Positions 37,082-47,171 of a stretch of DNA of 60,282 nucleotides are shown here, piece by piece. A model generated the notes under the pieces. It saw nothing but the letters and a program-made list of their open reading frames with translations, did not search any database and had not been told where the DNA came from. Each line of letters opens with the position of its first letter. The stretch's first letter is position 1. The position numbers were made by a program, and so were the translations under genes. This DNA comes from Chromobacterium aquaticum (GTDB taxonomy: Bacteria; Pseudomonadota; Gammaproteobacteria; Burkholderiales; Chromobacteriaceae), in assembly GCF_021129195.1 (NCBI RefSeq), contig NZ_JAJOHW010000004.1:1-60282 (forward strand), in the 5' to 3' direction.

Positions 37082-38174
37082 AGATCACCTCCACGTCGCC
37101 GTCGTCTTCGTCGTCCTCATCGTCCCACTCTTCGTCTTCCGCCTCGTCCAGCAACTGCGGCAGCGGCGCGGCGTCGGCGGTGTCGCCGTCTCCGCGCAGC
37201 ACGTCCAGCAGATGGCGCAGGTCTTCCGGCAGCGGCGCTTTCCAGTTGCGTTCCTCGCCGCTGGCCGGGTGCACCAGGGTCAGCGAGTAAGCGTGCAGCG
37301 CCTGGCGGCCCAGCGCCTTGACCACGGCGGCGATGTCCTCGTCCATCTTGTGGCGCAGATTGCCGTAGATGGGGTCGCCGGCCAGCGGGTGGTTGGCCTC
37401 GCGCATGTGCACGCGGATCTGGTGGGTGCGGCCGGTTTCCAGTTTGCATTCGATATAGGAGTGGCTGGCGAAGCGCTCCAGCACCCGTACATGGGTGATG
37501 GCCTGCTTGCCGCCGAATTTCAGCACCGCCATTTTCAGGCGGTTGTGCGGGTCGCGGCCCATCTGGGTTTCTATGGTGCCGTCAAACGGCACATTGCCGT
37601 CGGCGATGGCGCGATAGATGCGCTTGACGGTGCGCGCCTGCAACTGGCGCACCAGCTCGGTCTGCGCCGGCAGGGTCTTGGCCACCACCATCAGGCCGCT
37701 CGTGTCCTTGTCCAGGCGGTGCACGATGCCGGCGCGCGGCACTTGGGCCAGCGCCGGGCAGTGGTGCAGCAGGCCGTTGAGCAGGGTGCCGCTCCAGTTG
37801 CCGGAGGCCGGGTGGACCACCAGGCCGGCCGGCTTGTTGATCACCAGGATGTGGTCGTCTTCAAAAATGATGGGCAGGTCCATGGCTTCCGGCTGGAAGG
37901 CCATCTCCTCGTTGCTGCGCATCAGGGTGACGTCCAGTTTCTCGCCGCCCAGCACCTTGGTCTTGGGCGCGGCGGTCTTGCCGTCCAGCAGCACATGGCC
38001 GTCCTTGATCCATTGCGTCAGCCGGCTGCGCGAGTATTCCGGCATCAATTTCGCCAGCGCGGCGTCCAGCCGTTCGCCGCCCAGCGACAGCGGAACATTA
38101 AGTTGTTGTGTAGCGGATACCTCGTTTTCTGAGATATCGCTATAATCGTCCGGGTCAAAGTAAGGATCAGTCAT
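37071..38174 (-). CDS. rluD: 23S rRNA pseudouridine synthase RluD
   Basis: 367 residues. An acidic N-terminal tail (DPYFDPDDYSDISENEV) precedes the S4 RNA-binding domain (GGERLDAALAKLMPEYSRSR, about 32-51). The catalytic domain has HRLDKDTSGLMVV with the active Asp near residue 160, and TGRTHQIRVHM near 245. The C-terminal end is a long run of Asp and Glu (DEEWDDEDDEDDGD). It modifies helix 69 of 23S rRNA (U1911, U1915, U1917 in E. coli). The ATG overlaps the divergent bamD ATG by two bases (CATG). Confidence 0.92.
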   Translation of the reverse strand: MTDPYFDPDDYSDISENEVSATQQLNVPLSLGGERLDAALAKLMPEYSRSRLTQWIKDGHVLLDGKTAAPKTKVLGGEKLDVTLMRSNEEMAFQPEAMDLPIIFEDDHILVINKPAGLVVHPASGNWSGTLLNGLLHHCPALAQVPRAGIVHRLDKDTSGLMVVAKTLPAQTELVRQLQARTVKRIYRAIADGNVPFDGTIETQMGRDPHNRLKMAVLKFGGKQAITHVRVLERFASHSYIECKLETGRTHQIRVHMREANHPLAGDPIYGNLRHKMDEDIAAVVKALGRQALHAYSLTLVHPASGEERNWKAPLPEDLRHLLDVLRGDGDTADAAPLPQLLDEAEDEEWDDEDDEDDGDVEVIYVR

Positions 38175-38964
38175 GAAAAGATACGTTGTCGCTGCAATGT
38201 TGGTGATGGGGCTTGCCGGTTGTGCAACCACGGAAACCTACGATGAGACTCGCGGCTGGACCGTGGAAAAGCTGTATTCGGAAGCGCATGATGAGTTGAA
38301 CAGCGGCAATTATACCCGCGCTGTCAAGCTCTACGAAACGTTGGAAGCGCGTTTCCCTTACGGGCGCTATGCCCAGCAGGCGCAGATGGATCTGGCGTAT
38401 ACCCATTACAAGGATAATGAGCCGGAGCAGGCCATCGCCTCCGCCGACCGCTTCATCAAGCTGCACCCGACCCACCCGAACCTGGACTACATCTATTATC
38501 TGAAAGGCCTGGTATTTTACAACGATGATTCCGGTCTGCTGGCCAAGTGGGCCGGTCAGGACATGAGCGAGCGCGATCCGCGCGCCGCGCGCGAGGCCTT
38601 CACCGCCTTCCGCGAGCTGGTGACGCGTTTCCCCAACAGCATCTACAAGGAAGACGCCTCCAAGAAAATGGACCGGCTGCTGGATGCGCTGGGCGGCAAC
38701 GAGATGCATGTGGCGCGCTACTACATGAAGCGCGGCGCGTATCTGGCGGCGGCCAACCGCGCTCAGGGCGTGGTGAAGAGCTATGCCAACACCAAGTACC
38801 AGGAAGAAGCGCTGGGCATCATGATGGCGGCTTACGACAAGCTGGGCATGACGCAGCTGCGTGACGACGCCAAGCGCGTGCTGGCGCTGAACTACCCGAA
38901 CAGCCCGTATCTGCGCGATGGCTGGTCCATCGAAGAGATGCCGTGGTGGAAGCTGTGGAAATAA
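38173..38964 (+). CDS. bamD: Outer-membrane assembly lipoprotein BamD (ComL)
   Basis: 263 residues. MKRYVVAAMLVMGLAGCATT gives a lipobox with the acylated Cys at 17. The mature part consists of TPR repeats (YTRAVKLYETLEARFPYGRY, AIASADRFIKLHPTHPNLDY, AREAFTAFRELVTRFPNS), as in BamD/ComL. It is the essential lipoprotein partner of BamA in outer-membrane protein folding. TAAGGATCAG gives the ribosome site. The length matches Neisseria ComL. It is divergent from rluD with overlapping start codons and followed by a terminator. Confidence 0.94.
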   Translation: MKRYVVAAMLVMGLAGCATTETYDETRGWTVEKLYSEAHDELNSGNYTRAVKLYETLEARFPYGRYAQQAQMDLAYTHYKDNEPEQAIASADRFIKLHPTHPNLDYIYYLKGLVFYNDDSGLLAKWAGQDMSERDPRAAREAFTAFRELVTRFPNSIYKEDASKKMDRLLDALGGNEMHVARYYMKRGAYLAAANRAQGVVKSYANTKYQEEALGIMMAAYDKLGMTQLRDDAKRVLALNYPNSPYLRDGWSIEEMPWWKLWK

Positions 38965-38983
38965 GCCGGCTTTGAACCGCGTG

Positions 38984-39012
38984 AAAGCCCCCGGAATCCG
39001 GGGGCTTTTTGT
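38984..39012 (+). terminator. Rho-independent terminator of bamD
   Basis: The stem AGCCCCCGG/CCGGGGGCT with loop AAT is followed by TTTTTGTTT, 20 bp beyond the bamD stop. Confidence 0.92.
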
Positions 39013-39106
39013 TTGATGTCGGGCAGGCGCAGCGGGTGACTGGTTTGAGGGCGATGTCTTTGGGATGATAGTATTTCGTGTTTTAAGTCGATAATCATAA
39101 TTAGTC

Positions 39107-40633
39107 ATGTCCAAAACCTTCGCTTCCCTCTTGGTGCTGGCCGCTTTGTGCGCACCGGTTGCCGCCGCCACAAAACCTGATTTTGTCCTATTGAAAGCGC
39201 GTTACCCGGAAAAGCTATCCTATGACGGCTCGGCGCAGCTGCTGAGCGCTGGCGATGGTGAACTGAGCGATTCCGTGATGGGCTTGATCGACGCGCTCAA
39301 GCTGCGTTTTCCCTGGCATGAGCTGTGGGCGCTGCGTTCAAACAATGGCCTGACCTTGCGTCAGGGCCGAGCGGAGGCGGCCCTGCCTTTGCCCAAGGGC
39401 GGCTATTTCACCAGCAGCTATGTGGCGATGTCGCGAGACGGCCTGACTTTGGCTTTTGGAAGCGGCCGGGATGGCAAGCTGGAGGCGGTGCGTTGGCGGC
39501 GCGGCGGCGCGCTGGAGACGCTGGTGCCGGCGGGCCAGGCCTGGCTGTCCGGTGTCACCGACATCAGCGCCGACGGCCGCACGGTGATTGGCTGGCTGCT
39601 GAGCGACGAAAAGGCGATGCTGCGCGGCTTCCAATGGGTGGAGGGCAAGGGGTTCAGCTTGTTGCCGGAACCCATGAGCCTGCCGCTGGCGCTGAGCGCG
39701 GACGGGGGCGTAACGGCTGGTCTTGCCTTGCGCGGCAATCTGGACGTGCTGCGGCGGATGCGGTGGATGCAAGATTTCATGAACGAAAGCCCGCTGATGA
39801 GCGAGAGCGAGGTGACCAAGCTGCAAGTTGCCGGCGTCCATCCGGTGAGCGGGGATGTGGCCGGCTCCTTCAAGCATGCCGACACCGGCGTTTGGCACGG
39901 CTTTGTCTGGAACTTGGACGAGGGCAAGCCTAGCCGGCGCGAGCCCTTGCCGTGGCCTGCCGCGGCGGAAGGCAAGGCGGCTGACGCGCAGCGCGAGGCG
40001 CAAGTGCTGGCCTGGGCCGGCATGAGCCGCGAGGATGGCAATATCTTCATGGAGAGCGACGCCGTGCGTTGGCGTGCGGGCGAGGGCGTCAGCGTGATCC
40101 GCGCCAAGTCCGTGTTGGAGGGTTTGTCCGCGGATGGGCGCACGGTTTTTGTGTCCTTTAACCGGGAAAGCGACCATAGCCGCGCCTTCGTGCAAATCTC
40201 GCCGGAGGGCGAGGTGGACCTGGAGGCGGCGGTGCGCGCGGAAACCCACAAGGAGAGCCTGGGGATGCTCTTGCGCTCGGTCTCCGAGGATGGCCGCTCT
40301 TTATGGCTGAACTCGTTGACGGCAGACGGGATGTTCCCGCTGCGCTTGGAAAACGGCAAGCTGGCGCCGTTCCCGCCGGTGATCGACGATCTGACGCTGA
40401 CCGCTTTTAGTCAGGACGGCCGCGTGGTGGCGGGCACCTCCACCCAGCCGGAGCGGGGCGGCTACGCCACTTTACGCTGGCATTTTGGCGCGCCGAAGAC
40501 GCAGCGCCTGTTCTGCCCGGGTGAGGCGAGGAGCAGCAGCCATATCGTCATGTCCGGCGACGGCAAGGTGGTGGCGGCGGGCCAGGAGAAGCACGGCAAG
40601 GTGCATACTTGCCTGTTCGGGTCTTTGGATTAA
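39107..40633 (+). CDS. Secreted protein with repeated S-x-DG-x-x-V-x-G propeller motifs
   Basis: 508 residues with a signal peptide (SLLVLAALCAPVAAA). The mature protein repeats a short motif: DISADGRTVIGW, ALSADGGVTAGL, GLSADGRTVFVSF, SVSEDGRSLWLNS, FSQDGRVVAGTS and MSGDGKVVAAGQ. This is the HAF-type/beta-propeller blade signature. Two Cys near the end (LFCPGE, HTCLFG) could close the propeller by a disulfide. The function is unknown, and a secreted or periplasmic binding scaffold is likely. A solitary MITE-like end directly follows its TAA. Confidence 0.65.
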   Translation: MSKTFASLLVLAALCAPVAAATKPDFVLLKARYPEKLSYDGSAQLLSAGDGELSDSVMGLIDALKLRFPWHELWALRSNNGLTLRQGRAEAALPLPKGGYFTSSYVAMSRDGLTLAFGSGRDGKLEAVRWRRGGALETLVPAGQAWLSGVTDISADGRTVIGWLLSDEKAMLRGFQWVEGKGFSLLPEPMSLPLALSADGGVTAGLALRGNLDVLRRMRWMQDFMNESPLMSESEVTKLQVAGVHPVSGDVAGSFKHADTGVWHGFVWNLDEGKPSRREPLPWPAAAEGKAADAQREAQVLAWAGMSREDGNIFMESDAVRWRAGEGVSVIRAKSVLEGLSADGRTVFVSFNRESDHSRAFVQISPEGEVDLEAAVRAETHKESLGMLLRSVSEDGRSLWLNSLTADGMFPLRLENGKLAPFPPVIDDLTLTAFSQDGRVVAGTSTQPERGGYATLRWHFGAPKTQRLFCPGEARSSSHIVMSGDGKVVAAGQEKHGKVHTCLFGSLD

Positions 40634-40740
40634 GAAGCTGCTCAAAGGGCTGCTACGCTTCGGCGGCCCGCGCCGCCTTGACTCCCGGGCGCGTCATGTC
40701 ACAATAGCCGCGCGCCGCAGCAATCGCGGCGCTCGGGACT

Positions 40741-40879
40741 GGCCTCCTGATTATGGAAACTTAGTGGACATGCTTCGTCGCATGTCCGCTTGCCATTGCC
40801 ATGCCTGATCCGGGCGGGCCATGGCAGGGGGCGTCCGCTTGCTCGGGCGCGCCGGTTTTGAGTTTCCATCCGGTAGGCC
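40741..40879 (+). ncRNA. Candidate structured RNA closed by a long-range stem
   Basis: ATGGAAACT (40753-40761) pairs with AGTTTCCAT (40861-40869), and GGCCT (40741-40745) pairs with AGGCC (40875-40879), closing a roughly 140-nt domain. Inside are an 8-bp hairpin GGACATGC-TTCGTC-GCATGTCC (40766-40787), a 7-bp hairpin TGCCATG/CATGGCA (40797-40826) and a GC-rich third arm. This looks like a multi-branched RNA or riboswitch-like leader for the gene at 40943. It fits no family I can name. A DNA-level inverted-repeat element is the alternative. Confidence 0.4.
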
Positions 40880-40942
40880 AGCCTTGTCATGTGCCCGCCT
40901 TGCCGCTTTCGCGGCTTGGCGCTACTTGCTCAGGAGGCTGCA

Positions 40943-41440
40943 ATGACGAAGTCTGCTCGCAATCAACCCTCTCTTTCCGCATCCCCCTCTGGCGTCCGCC
41001 GGATCATCGATGCTCCACAACAGCCGGCCATGCCGCGCTCGCTTTACCATTTCATCGCGCTGGAAACCAAGGAAACCCATCTGCCCTTTGTCCGCTATCT
41101 GCCGGGACGTACTTACCCGCATTACTGGCAGCCGGAAGAGGTAGCGGATTACGAGGCCGCCTGCGTGCTTGGCCGTCAGTACGCCGCGCACCTGGCGCAG
41201 TTGCTGAAAAGCAATCAGCTGCATATCGGGCGCGGCTTGTTGCATCGCATCGCGCGCGACATCGATTACAGCGACCGCAGCCACCGCCGCGGCCTGCGGC
41301 TGGGCTTTTTCAACTATCTGGAGGTGTTGCTGGGCCTGGCCGGGCGACGGGTGAGCCTGGTTCGGCACGTGGAAGCGATGCATCAGGTTCACCGTGGTCT
41401 GGATGCGCTGGCGCGGTTGGAGCGCAAGCGTAGGGGCTGA
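40943..41440 (+). CDS. Protein of unknown function
   Basis: 165 residues. A disordered basic N terminus (about 1-30) precedes a helical domain with LYHFIALETKETHLPFVRYL, HYWQPEEVADYEAACVLGRQ and RGLRLGFFNYLEVLLGLAGR. There is no signal peptide or membrane segment. Many Arg and His residues suggest nucleic-acid or protein contacts, but I do not recognise the family. AGGAGG lies seven bases upstream of the ATG. The candidate structured RNA precedes it by 63 bp and could regulate it. A terminator follows. Confidence 0.7.
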   Translation: MTKSARNQPSLSASPSGVRRIIDAPQQPAMPRSLYHFIALETKETHLPFVRYLPGRTYPHYWQPEEVADYEAACVLGRQYAAHLAQLLKSNQLHIGRGLLHRIARDIDYSDRSHRRGLRLGFFNYLEVLLGLAGRRVSLVRHVEAMHQVHRGLDALARLERKRRG

Positions 41441-41451
41441 TGCAAATGACG

Positions 41452-41476
41452 ACGCCCCGCGGAGGCGGGGCGTTGG
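41452..41476 (+). terminator. Hairpin terminator candidate
   Basis: ACGCCCCGC and GCGGGGCGT form a 9-bp stem with a four-base loop just after the 40943 gene; the T run is weak (TTGGG). Confidence 0.6.
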
Positions 41477-41640
41477 GATGAGTCGCGAGTTTATTTCTTT
41501 GATATGTTGATTGTTGTCAGCTTATGTTTTGTGAATATGCGGGTTTTTGAATGCGCAGGGCCATGGTTATGATTTCGTCTTGAGCACGCCAGGCGGGGCC
41601 GGCGCGCATTTGACGTCTATTAACCTGGTGTGGATGAAAC

Positions 41641-42438
41641 ATGAAACTGAAAGTGTTGGCGCTTGGCCTGGCATTGTGCGCTGCTGGCGCAGGCGCGGCG
41701 GAGTTTGAATGGCTGGACACGGGGCTGACGGATTGCTCGGGGCGGGATGTGGGCAGTACCAGCGGCAGCGTTCCGGATAATCATTATGCGGCAAGCGGCA
41801 TGACCGCCGTGTGTTGGGACGGCAAGGTCTATTCAAATCGCAACAGCCCCGGCGTTGCGTTCTGCACCTACAAGAATGTCAGCCGCACTGCCTGCGTGGG
41901 CGGGATCAATACCGGCAAGGCGTACAGCGCGGCGCCGGTCAAGGAGTTCGCCTGGGAGGAGAAGGGCATTGGCGACTGCGCCGGCCGCGATGTGAACGCG
42001 AGTTATGGTTCCAGCTTGCCCTCCAAGGCGCTGGCCACGGCGGGGACGATAGCGGTGTGCTGGGATGGCAAGACTTACAACAACGTCAATAATCCGGGGC
42101 AGGCGTTCTGTACTTACAAATCGGCAACAGTGGAAAGCTGCACGGGCGGACGCAACCCCGGCTGGGTGTACGCGCCGGCCAAGGTTGCCGCGATGAAGTG
42201 GCAGGCTGGCGGCATTGGCGATTGCACGGGGCAGGATTATGCGCAAACCGATGGCAAGACGCCGCATCCCAATTATCTGATCGAAGGCACGACCGCGGTG
42301 TGCTGGGATGGGGTGGAGCACTCAAACCGTAATGCGCCGGGGAAGGCGTTTTGCACCTATAAGACGGTGAAGTTGGAGCAATGCGCCGGCGGCCGGAATC
42401 CCGGGTGGATGTATTCGCCGGTAAGGGCGATCAACTGA
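41641..42438 (+). CDS. Secreted protein with three Cys-rich tandem repeats
   Basis: 265 residues. The signal peptide is MKLKVLALGLALCAAGAGAA. Three repeats of about 80 residues follow (about 21-99, 103-180 and 184-261). Each reads W-x3-5-G-x-x-D-C-x-G-x-D, then AVCWDG, N-x-x-x-PGxAFCTYK and C-x-GG-x-N-x-G. The four Cys per repeat (32/58/75/85, 112/140/157/167, 194/221/238/248) suggest two disulfides per unit. A secreted adhesin, lectin or inhibitor is possible. I do not recognise the family. It stands alone between a terminator and MITE copy E. Confidence 0.7.
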   Translation: MKLKVLALGLALCAAGAGAAEFEWLDTGLTDCSGRDVGSTSGSVPDNHYAASGMTAVCWDGKVYSNRNSPGVAFCTYKNVSRTACVGGINTGKAYSAAPVKEFAWEEKGIGDCAGRDVNASYGSSLPSKALATAGTIAVCWDGKTYNNVNNPGQAFCTYKSATVESCTGGRNPGWVYAPAKVAAMKWQAGGIGDCTGQDYAQTDGKTPHPNYLIEGTTAVCWDGVEHSNRNAPGKAFCTYKTVKLEQCAGGRNPGWMYSPVRAIN

Positions 42439-42495
42439 AGATGCGCTGAGAGACCAAGCGGCAGGCGGTTGGCCTGCCGCTTGCTCGTGGGCTTG

Positions 42496-42639
42496 GAACG
42501 TGTTTACGATCTCGCGGGCTAAGGCGAGGCAAGGCGTTGCGGCTGAGAAAGCGGAGTGTACGGTTGGGTTGGTACATGAGCATTTCGAAGCGGTTTTCAA
42601 CGCCGTATCGCCGAAGCGCAGCAGGCTTTGAACAGGTTA
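42496..42639 (+). mobile_element. MITE-like inverted-repeat element, copy E
   Basis: The left end is GAACGTGTTTACGATCT (TTTACGATCT subtype) and the right end is CAGGCTTTGAACAGGTTA (TTCAAAG subtype, last base changed). The flanks are TTG on the left and TTA (42640-42642) on the right. That TTA is the TAA stop codon of glnB on the minus strand, so the element is inserted exactly at the stop. Confidence 0.8.
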
Positions 42640-43029
<390 letters not shown>

Positions 43030-43063
43030 TTATTAAGCGGCGGCCTTGGGGGCAATTAGCCGC

Positions 43064-43092
43064 TTAAAACAAACAGTGAATTGCTGTATTAT
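43064..43092 (+). promoter_or_regulatory. Candidate sigma-70 promoter of purL
   Basis: TTAAAA (43064-43069), a 17-bp spacer and TATTAT (43087-43092) lie about 35 bp upstream of the purL ATG. The -10 is strong and the -35 moderate. No clear PurR operator was seen. Confidence 0.5.
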
Positions 43093-43126
43093 GACGCGCT
43101 TTCCTGATACTTGTCGCGGGTGTCTA

Positions 43127-46100
43127 ATGTCTTACCTTACCAAGCTCCGTGGCGGCGTTGCGCTGTCGCCGTTCCGTCTTGAAAAACTGCTTGCCGCAGC
43201 CGCCGAAGCCGGGCTGCCGGATCTCAGCATCAGTGCCGAATTCTGGCATTTCGCCGAAAGCGAAACCGAACTGACGCTGGAAGAGCAGGCCACCCTGGGC
43301 AAGTTGCTGAGCTACGGCGAAGCGCCGCTGGCCGGCCAGCCTGATGGCGAATTGTTCCTGGTGACGCCGCGATTGGGCACTTTGTCGCCCTGGGCCTCCA
43401 AGGCCACCGATATCGCCCAGCACTGCGGGCTGGGAGGGATTCACCGCATCGAACGCGGCACCGCCTTCTGGGTTAAGTCCGCACAACAATCTTTAAATGA
43501 AGAGGCTCGTCATATTTTGACGGGCCTCTTGCACGATAGGATGACGGAAACGGTGCTGGCCTCGCTGGACGATGCCGCGCGTCTGTTTGTCCATCAAGAC
43601 CCGCAGCCGATGAGCAGCGTGGACATCCTCGCCGGCGGCCGCGCGGCGCTGGAGGCGGCCAACGCCGATCTGGGCCTGGCCCTGTCCGAGGACGAGGTGG
43701 AATATCTGGTGGAGAACTTCACCAAGATGCGCCGCAATCCCACCGACGTGGAATTGATGATGTTCGCGCAGGCCAACTCCGAGCACTGCCGCCACAAGAT
43801 CTTCAACGCCAAATTCATCATCGACGGCGAGGAGCAGGAAAAATCGCTGTTCCGCATGATCCGCGATACCCACGACGCCAATCCGCAAGGCACGCTGGTG
43901 GCGTACAAGGACAATGCCTCGGTGATCGAGGGCGCTTTCATCGAGCGCTTCTATCCGCAGCCGGGCAACCACGCTTACGCTTATCACAGCGAGCCCACCG
44001 ATATCCTGATGAAGGTGGAAACCCATAACCACCCGACGGCGATTTCTCCGTTCGCCGGCGCGTCCACCGGCAACGGCGGCGAGATCCGCGACGAGGGCGC
44101 CACTGGCCGCGGCTCGCGTCCCAAGGCCGGCATGACCGGTTTCACCGTGTCCAACCTGAACATCCCCGGCTTCGTGCAGCCGTGGGAGCGTTACAGCGAC
44201 GCGGCGGCGCAGTACGGCAAGCCGGAGCGCATCGCTTCCGCCTTGCAGATCATGCTGGAAGGCCCGATTGGCGGCGCGGCGTTCAATAATGAATTCGGCC
44301 GTCCCAATCTGACCGGTTATTTCCGCACCTTCGAGGAAGAGGTGGAAGGCGAGATGCGCGGCTATCACAAGCCGATCATGATCGCCGGCGGCTTGGGCAA
44401 TATCCAGCAGCAGCAAATCCACAAGAACGAGATTCCGGAAGGCGCGCTGCTGATCCAGTTGGGCGGCCCCAGCCTGCTGATCGGCTTGGGCGGCGGCGCG
44501 GCTTCGTCGATGGACACCGGCGCCAACAGCGCGGACCTGGATTTCGATTCGGTGCAGCGCGGCAATCCGGAAATCGAGCGCCGCTGTCAGGAGGTGATAG
44601 ACCGCTGCTGGCAGATGGGCGACGCCAACCCCATCGTGTCGATTCACGATGTGGGCGCCGGCGGCCTGTCCAATGCCTTCCCGGAACTGGTGAACGACGC
44701 CGGCCGCGGCGCCATCTTCCATCTGCGCAAGGTGCACCTGGAAGAAAAGGGCATGACGCCGATGCAGATCTGGTCCAATGAGTCGCAGGAGCGCTATGTG
44801 ATGGCGGTGCTGCCGCAGGACCTGGAGCGCTTCAGCGCGCTGTGCGAGCGCGAGCGCTGCCCGTTCGCGGTGCTGGGCGTGGCCACCGACGACGGCCATC
44901 TGCAAGTGCGCGACGATCACTTCGACAACAAGCCGGTGGACATGCCGCTGGAAGTGCTGCTGGGCAAGCCGCCGCGGATGACGCGCGACGTGAGCACCCG
45001 CGAGCGCGAGCTGAACATTTTCGACGCTTCGCGTTTTGAGCTGAAGGAAACCGCGCTGCGCGTGTTGCGCAACCCGACGGTGGCCGACAAGTCCTTCCTG
45101 ATCACCATCGGCGACCGCACCGTGGGCGGCATGACCGCGCGCGATCAGATGGTGGGCCGCTGGCAGGTGCCGGTGGCGGACGTGGCCGTCACCACCATGG
45201 GCTTCAACACCTATCGCGGCGAGGCGATGGCGATGGGCGAACGCACGCCCACCGCGCTGTTCGACGCGCCGGCTTCCGGCCGCATGGCGATAGGCGAGGC
45301 GCTGACCAATATCGCCGCGTCCTTCGTCGGCCATATCGGCAACGTCAAGCTGTCCGCCAACTGGATGGCCGCCGCCGGCCATCCGGGCGAGGAGGCGCGC
45401 TTGTACCGCACGGTGCAGGCGGTATCCCAGTTGAGCCAGGACCTGGGCATCAGCATCCCGGTGGGCAAGGATTCCCTGTCGATGAAGACGGTGTGGGAAG
45501 AGGCCGGCGAGAAAAAGGCGGTGACCGCGCCGCTGTCGCTGATCATTTCCGCTTTCTCCCCGGTGGAGGACGTGCGCAAGACGGTGACGCCGGAACTGAA
45601 GGACGAGAAGGACACCGACCTGATCCTGATCGATCTGGGCTACGGCCGCTGCCGCTTGGGCGGCTCCATCTACGGCCAGGTGTGGAAGGCGATGGAAGGC
45701 AAGGCGCCGGACGTGGAAAGCCCGCATCAGCTGGCGGCCTTCTTCAACACCGTGCAGACGCTGTTGCGCGACGATATGTTGCTGGCCTACCACGACCGCT
45801 CCGACGGCGGCCTGTTCGTGACCTTGTCGGAGATGATGTTCGCCGGCCATATCGGCGTCACCATCGATCTGCAGGAACTGGTGATCGAGCGCAAGAACAC
45901 TCAGCGCATCATCGACGACTTCGTGCAGCCCACCCAGGAGGCCGCCACCCATGGCCGCCTGATGCGGGTCTTGTTCAACGAGGAACTGGGCGCGGTGCTG
46001 CAGGTGAAGAAGTCCGACACGCCGGAGGTGATCTCGCGCTTCATGAAGGCCGGTATCGGCCGCGAGCTGTTCGTGATCGGCCGCGTCAATAACAAGGACC

Positions 46101-47086
46101 GCCTGGTGATCAAGCACCGCGGCGCCGAGTTGTTCAACGAGAGCCGTTCCGATCTGCATCGCGAATGGTCGGAAACCAGCGCCCGCATGCAGCGCCTGCG
46201 CGACAACCCGGCCTGCGCCGACAGCGAGCACCTGCTGCGTTCCAGCCCGAAAGCGCCGGGTCTGAGCGCCAAGCTGAGCTTCGATGTGCACGCCGATCCG
46301 GCGGCGCCCTTCGTCGCCCGCGGCGCCCGGCCGCGCCTGGCGGTGCTGCGCGAGCAGGGCGTCAACGGCCAGATCGAGATGGCGGCGGCGTTCAATCGCG
46401 CCGGTTTCGATACCGTGGACGTGCATATGAGCGACATCATCAGCGGCCGTGTGTCGCTGGCGGACTTCAAGGGCCTGGCCGCCTGCGGCGGCTTCAGCTA
46501 CGGCGATGTATTGGGCGCCGGCGAGGGCTGGGCCAAGAGCATTCTGTTCAATGCTCGCGCCCGCGATCAGTTCGAGGCCTTCTTCGGCCGCGGCGACACT
46601 TTCGCGCTGGGCGTGTGCAATGGCTGCCAGATGATGTCCAATCTGTCGTCCATCATCCCGGGCGCCGAGTATTGGCCCAAGTTCCACCGCAATGCGTCCG
46701 AGCAGTTCGAGGCGCGCTTCGCGATGGTGGAAGTGATGGCCTCGCCGTCCATCTTCCTGTCCGATATGGCCGGCAGCCAATTGCCGGTGGTGGTCAGCCA
46801 TGGCGAGGGCCGCGCGGTGTTCGCGCCGGGCGCGCAGGAACAGGCGCTGACGGCGCTGCGCTATGTCGACTTCGACGGCCGCGCGACACAGACCTATCCG
46901 CTGAACCCGAACGGTTCGCCGGCCGGCATCACCGGGGTGACCACGGCCGACGGCCGCTTCACCATCATGATGCCGCATCCGGAACGGGTGTTCCGCACCG
47001 TGCAGAACAGCTGGCACCCTGCGGACTGGGGCGAGAACGGCGGCTGGTACCGGATGTTCGCCACCGCCCGCCGCTGGGTGGGTTGA
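43127..47086 (+). CDS. purL: Phosphoribosylformylglycinamidine synthase
   Basis: 1319 residues, the large single-chain PurL. An N-terminal PurS-like domain is followed by two AIRS-type ATP-binding halves: [39 protein letters not shown] split over two motifs, and later SVHDVGAGG-like [12 protein letters not shown] and [11 protein letters not shown]. The C-terminal class I amidotransferase has the nucleophile in [11 protein letters not shown] and the triad His/Glu in [10 protein letters not shown]. It converts FGAR and glutamine to FGAM in purine synthesis. ATG 43127 ([10 protein letters not shown]) is the family start. A terminator follows. Confidence 0.96.
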   Translation: MSYLTKLRGGVALSPFRLEKLLAAAAEAGLPDLSISAEFWHFAESETELTLEEQATLGKLLSYGEAPLAGQPDGELFLVTPRLGTLSPWASKATDIAQHCGLGGIHRIERGTAFWVKSAQQSLNEEARHILTGLLHDRMTETVLASLDDAARLFVHQDPQPMSSVDILAGGRAALEAANADLGLALSEDEVEYLVENFTKMRRNPTDVELMMFAQANSEHCRHKIFNAKFIIDGEEQEKSLFRMIRDTHDANPQGTLVAYKDNASVIEGAFIERFYPQPGNHAYAYHSEPTDILMKVETHNHPTAISPFAGASTGNGGEIRDEGATGRGSRPKAGMTGFTVSNLNIPGFVQPWERYSDAAAQYGKPERIASALQIMLEGPIGGAAFNNEFGRPNLTGYFRTFEEEVEGEMRGYHKPIMIAGGLGNIQQQQIHKNEIPEGALLIQLGGPSLLIGLGGGAASSMDTGANSADLDFDSVQRGNPEIERRCQEVIDRCWQMGDANPIVSIHDVGAGGLSNAFPELVNDAGRGAIFHLRKVHLEEKGMTPMQIWSNESQERYVMAVLPQDLERFSALCERERCPFAVLGVATDDGHLQVRDDHFDNKPVDMPLEVLLGKPPRMTRDVSTRERELNIFDASRFELKETALRVLRNPTVADKSFLITIGDRTVGGMTARDQMVGRWQVPVADVAVTTMGFNTYRGEAMAMGERTPTALFDAPASGRMAIGEALTNIAASFVGHIGNVKLSANWMAAAGHPGEEARLYRTVQAVSQLSQDLGISIPVGKDSLSMKTVWEEAGEKKAVTAPLSLIISAFSPVEDVRKTVTPELKDEKDTDLILIDLGYGRCRLGGSIYGQVWKAMEGKAPDVESPHQLAAFFNTVQTLLRDDMLLAYHDRSDGGLFVTLSEMMFAGHIGVTIDLQELVIERKNTQRIIDDFVQPTQEAATHGRLMRVLFNEELGAVLQVKKSDTPEVISRFMKAGIGRELFVIGRVNNKDRLVIKHRGAELFNESRSDLHREWSETSARMQRLRDNPACADSEHLLRSSPKAPGLSAKLSFDVHADPAAPFVARGARPRLAVLREQGVNGQIEMAAAFNRAGFDTVDVHMSDIISGRVSLADFKGLAACGGFSYGDVLGAGEGWAKSILFNARARDQFEAFFGRGDTFALGVCNGCQMMSNLSSIIPGAEYWPKFHRNASEQFEARFAMVEVMASPSIFLSDMAGSQLPVVVSHGEGRAVFAPGAQEQALTALRYVDFDGRATQTYPLNPNGSPAGITGVTTADGRFTIMMPHPERVFRTVQNSWHPADWGENGGWYRMFATARRWVG

Positions 47087-47138
47087 GCGGCGGGACCATG
47101 GCGGGCCGGTGTTCCGGCCTCGCCTGATGCACTCTACG

Positions 47139-47164
47139 AACGGAAGCCTGGGCTTCCGTTTTTT
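47139..47164 (+). terminator. Rho-independent terminator of purL
   Basis: AACGGAAGCC and GGCTTCCGTT form a 10-bp stem followed by TTTT, 50 bp after the purL stop. Confidence 0.9.
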
Positions 47165-47171
47165 CATGGCA

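Noticed and set aside
43493-47167. A 1224-codon open frame on the minus strand opposite purL
   Set aside because: It is a shadow of the strongly conserved purL reading frame in GC-rich DNA. The translation is His/Ala/Arg-rich without domains.
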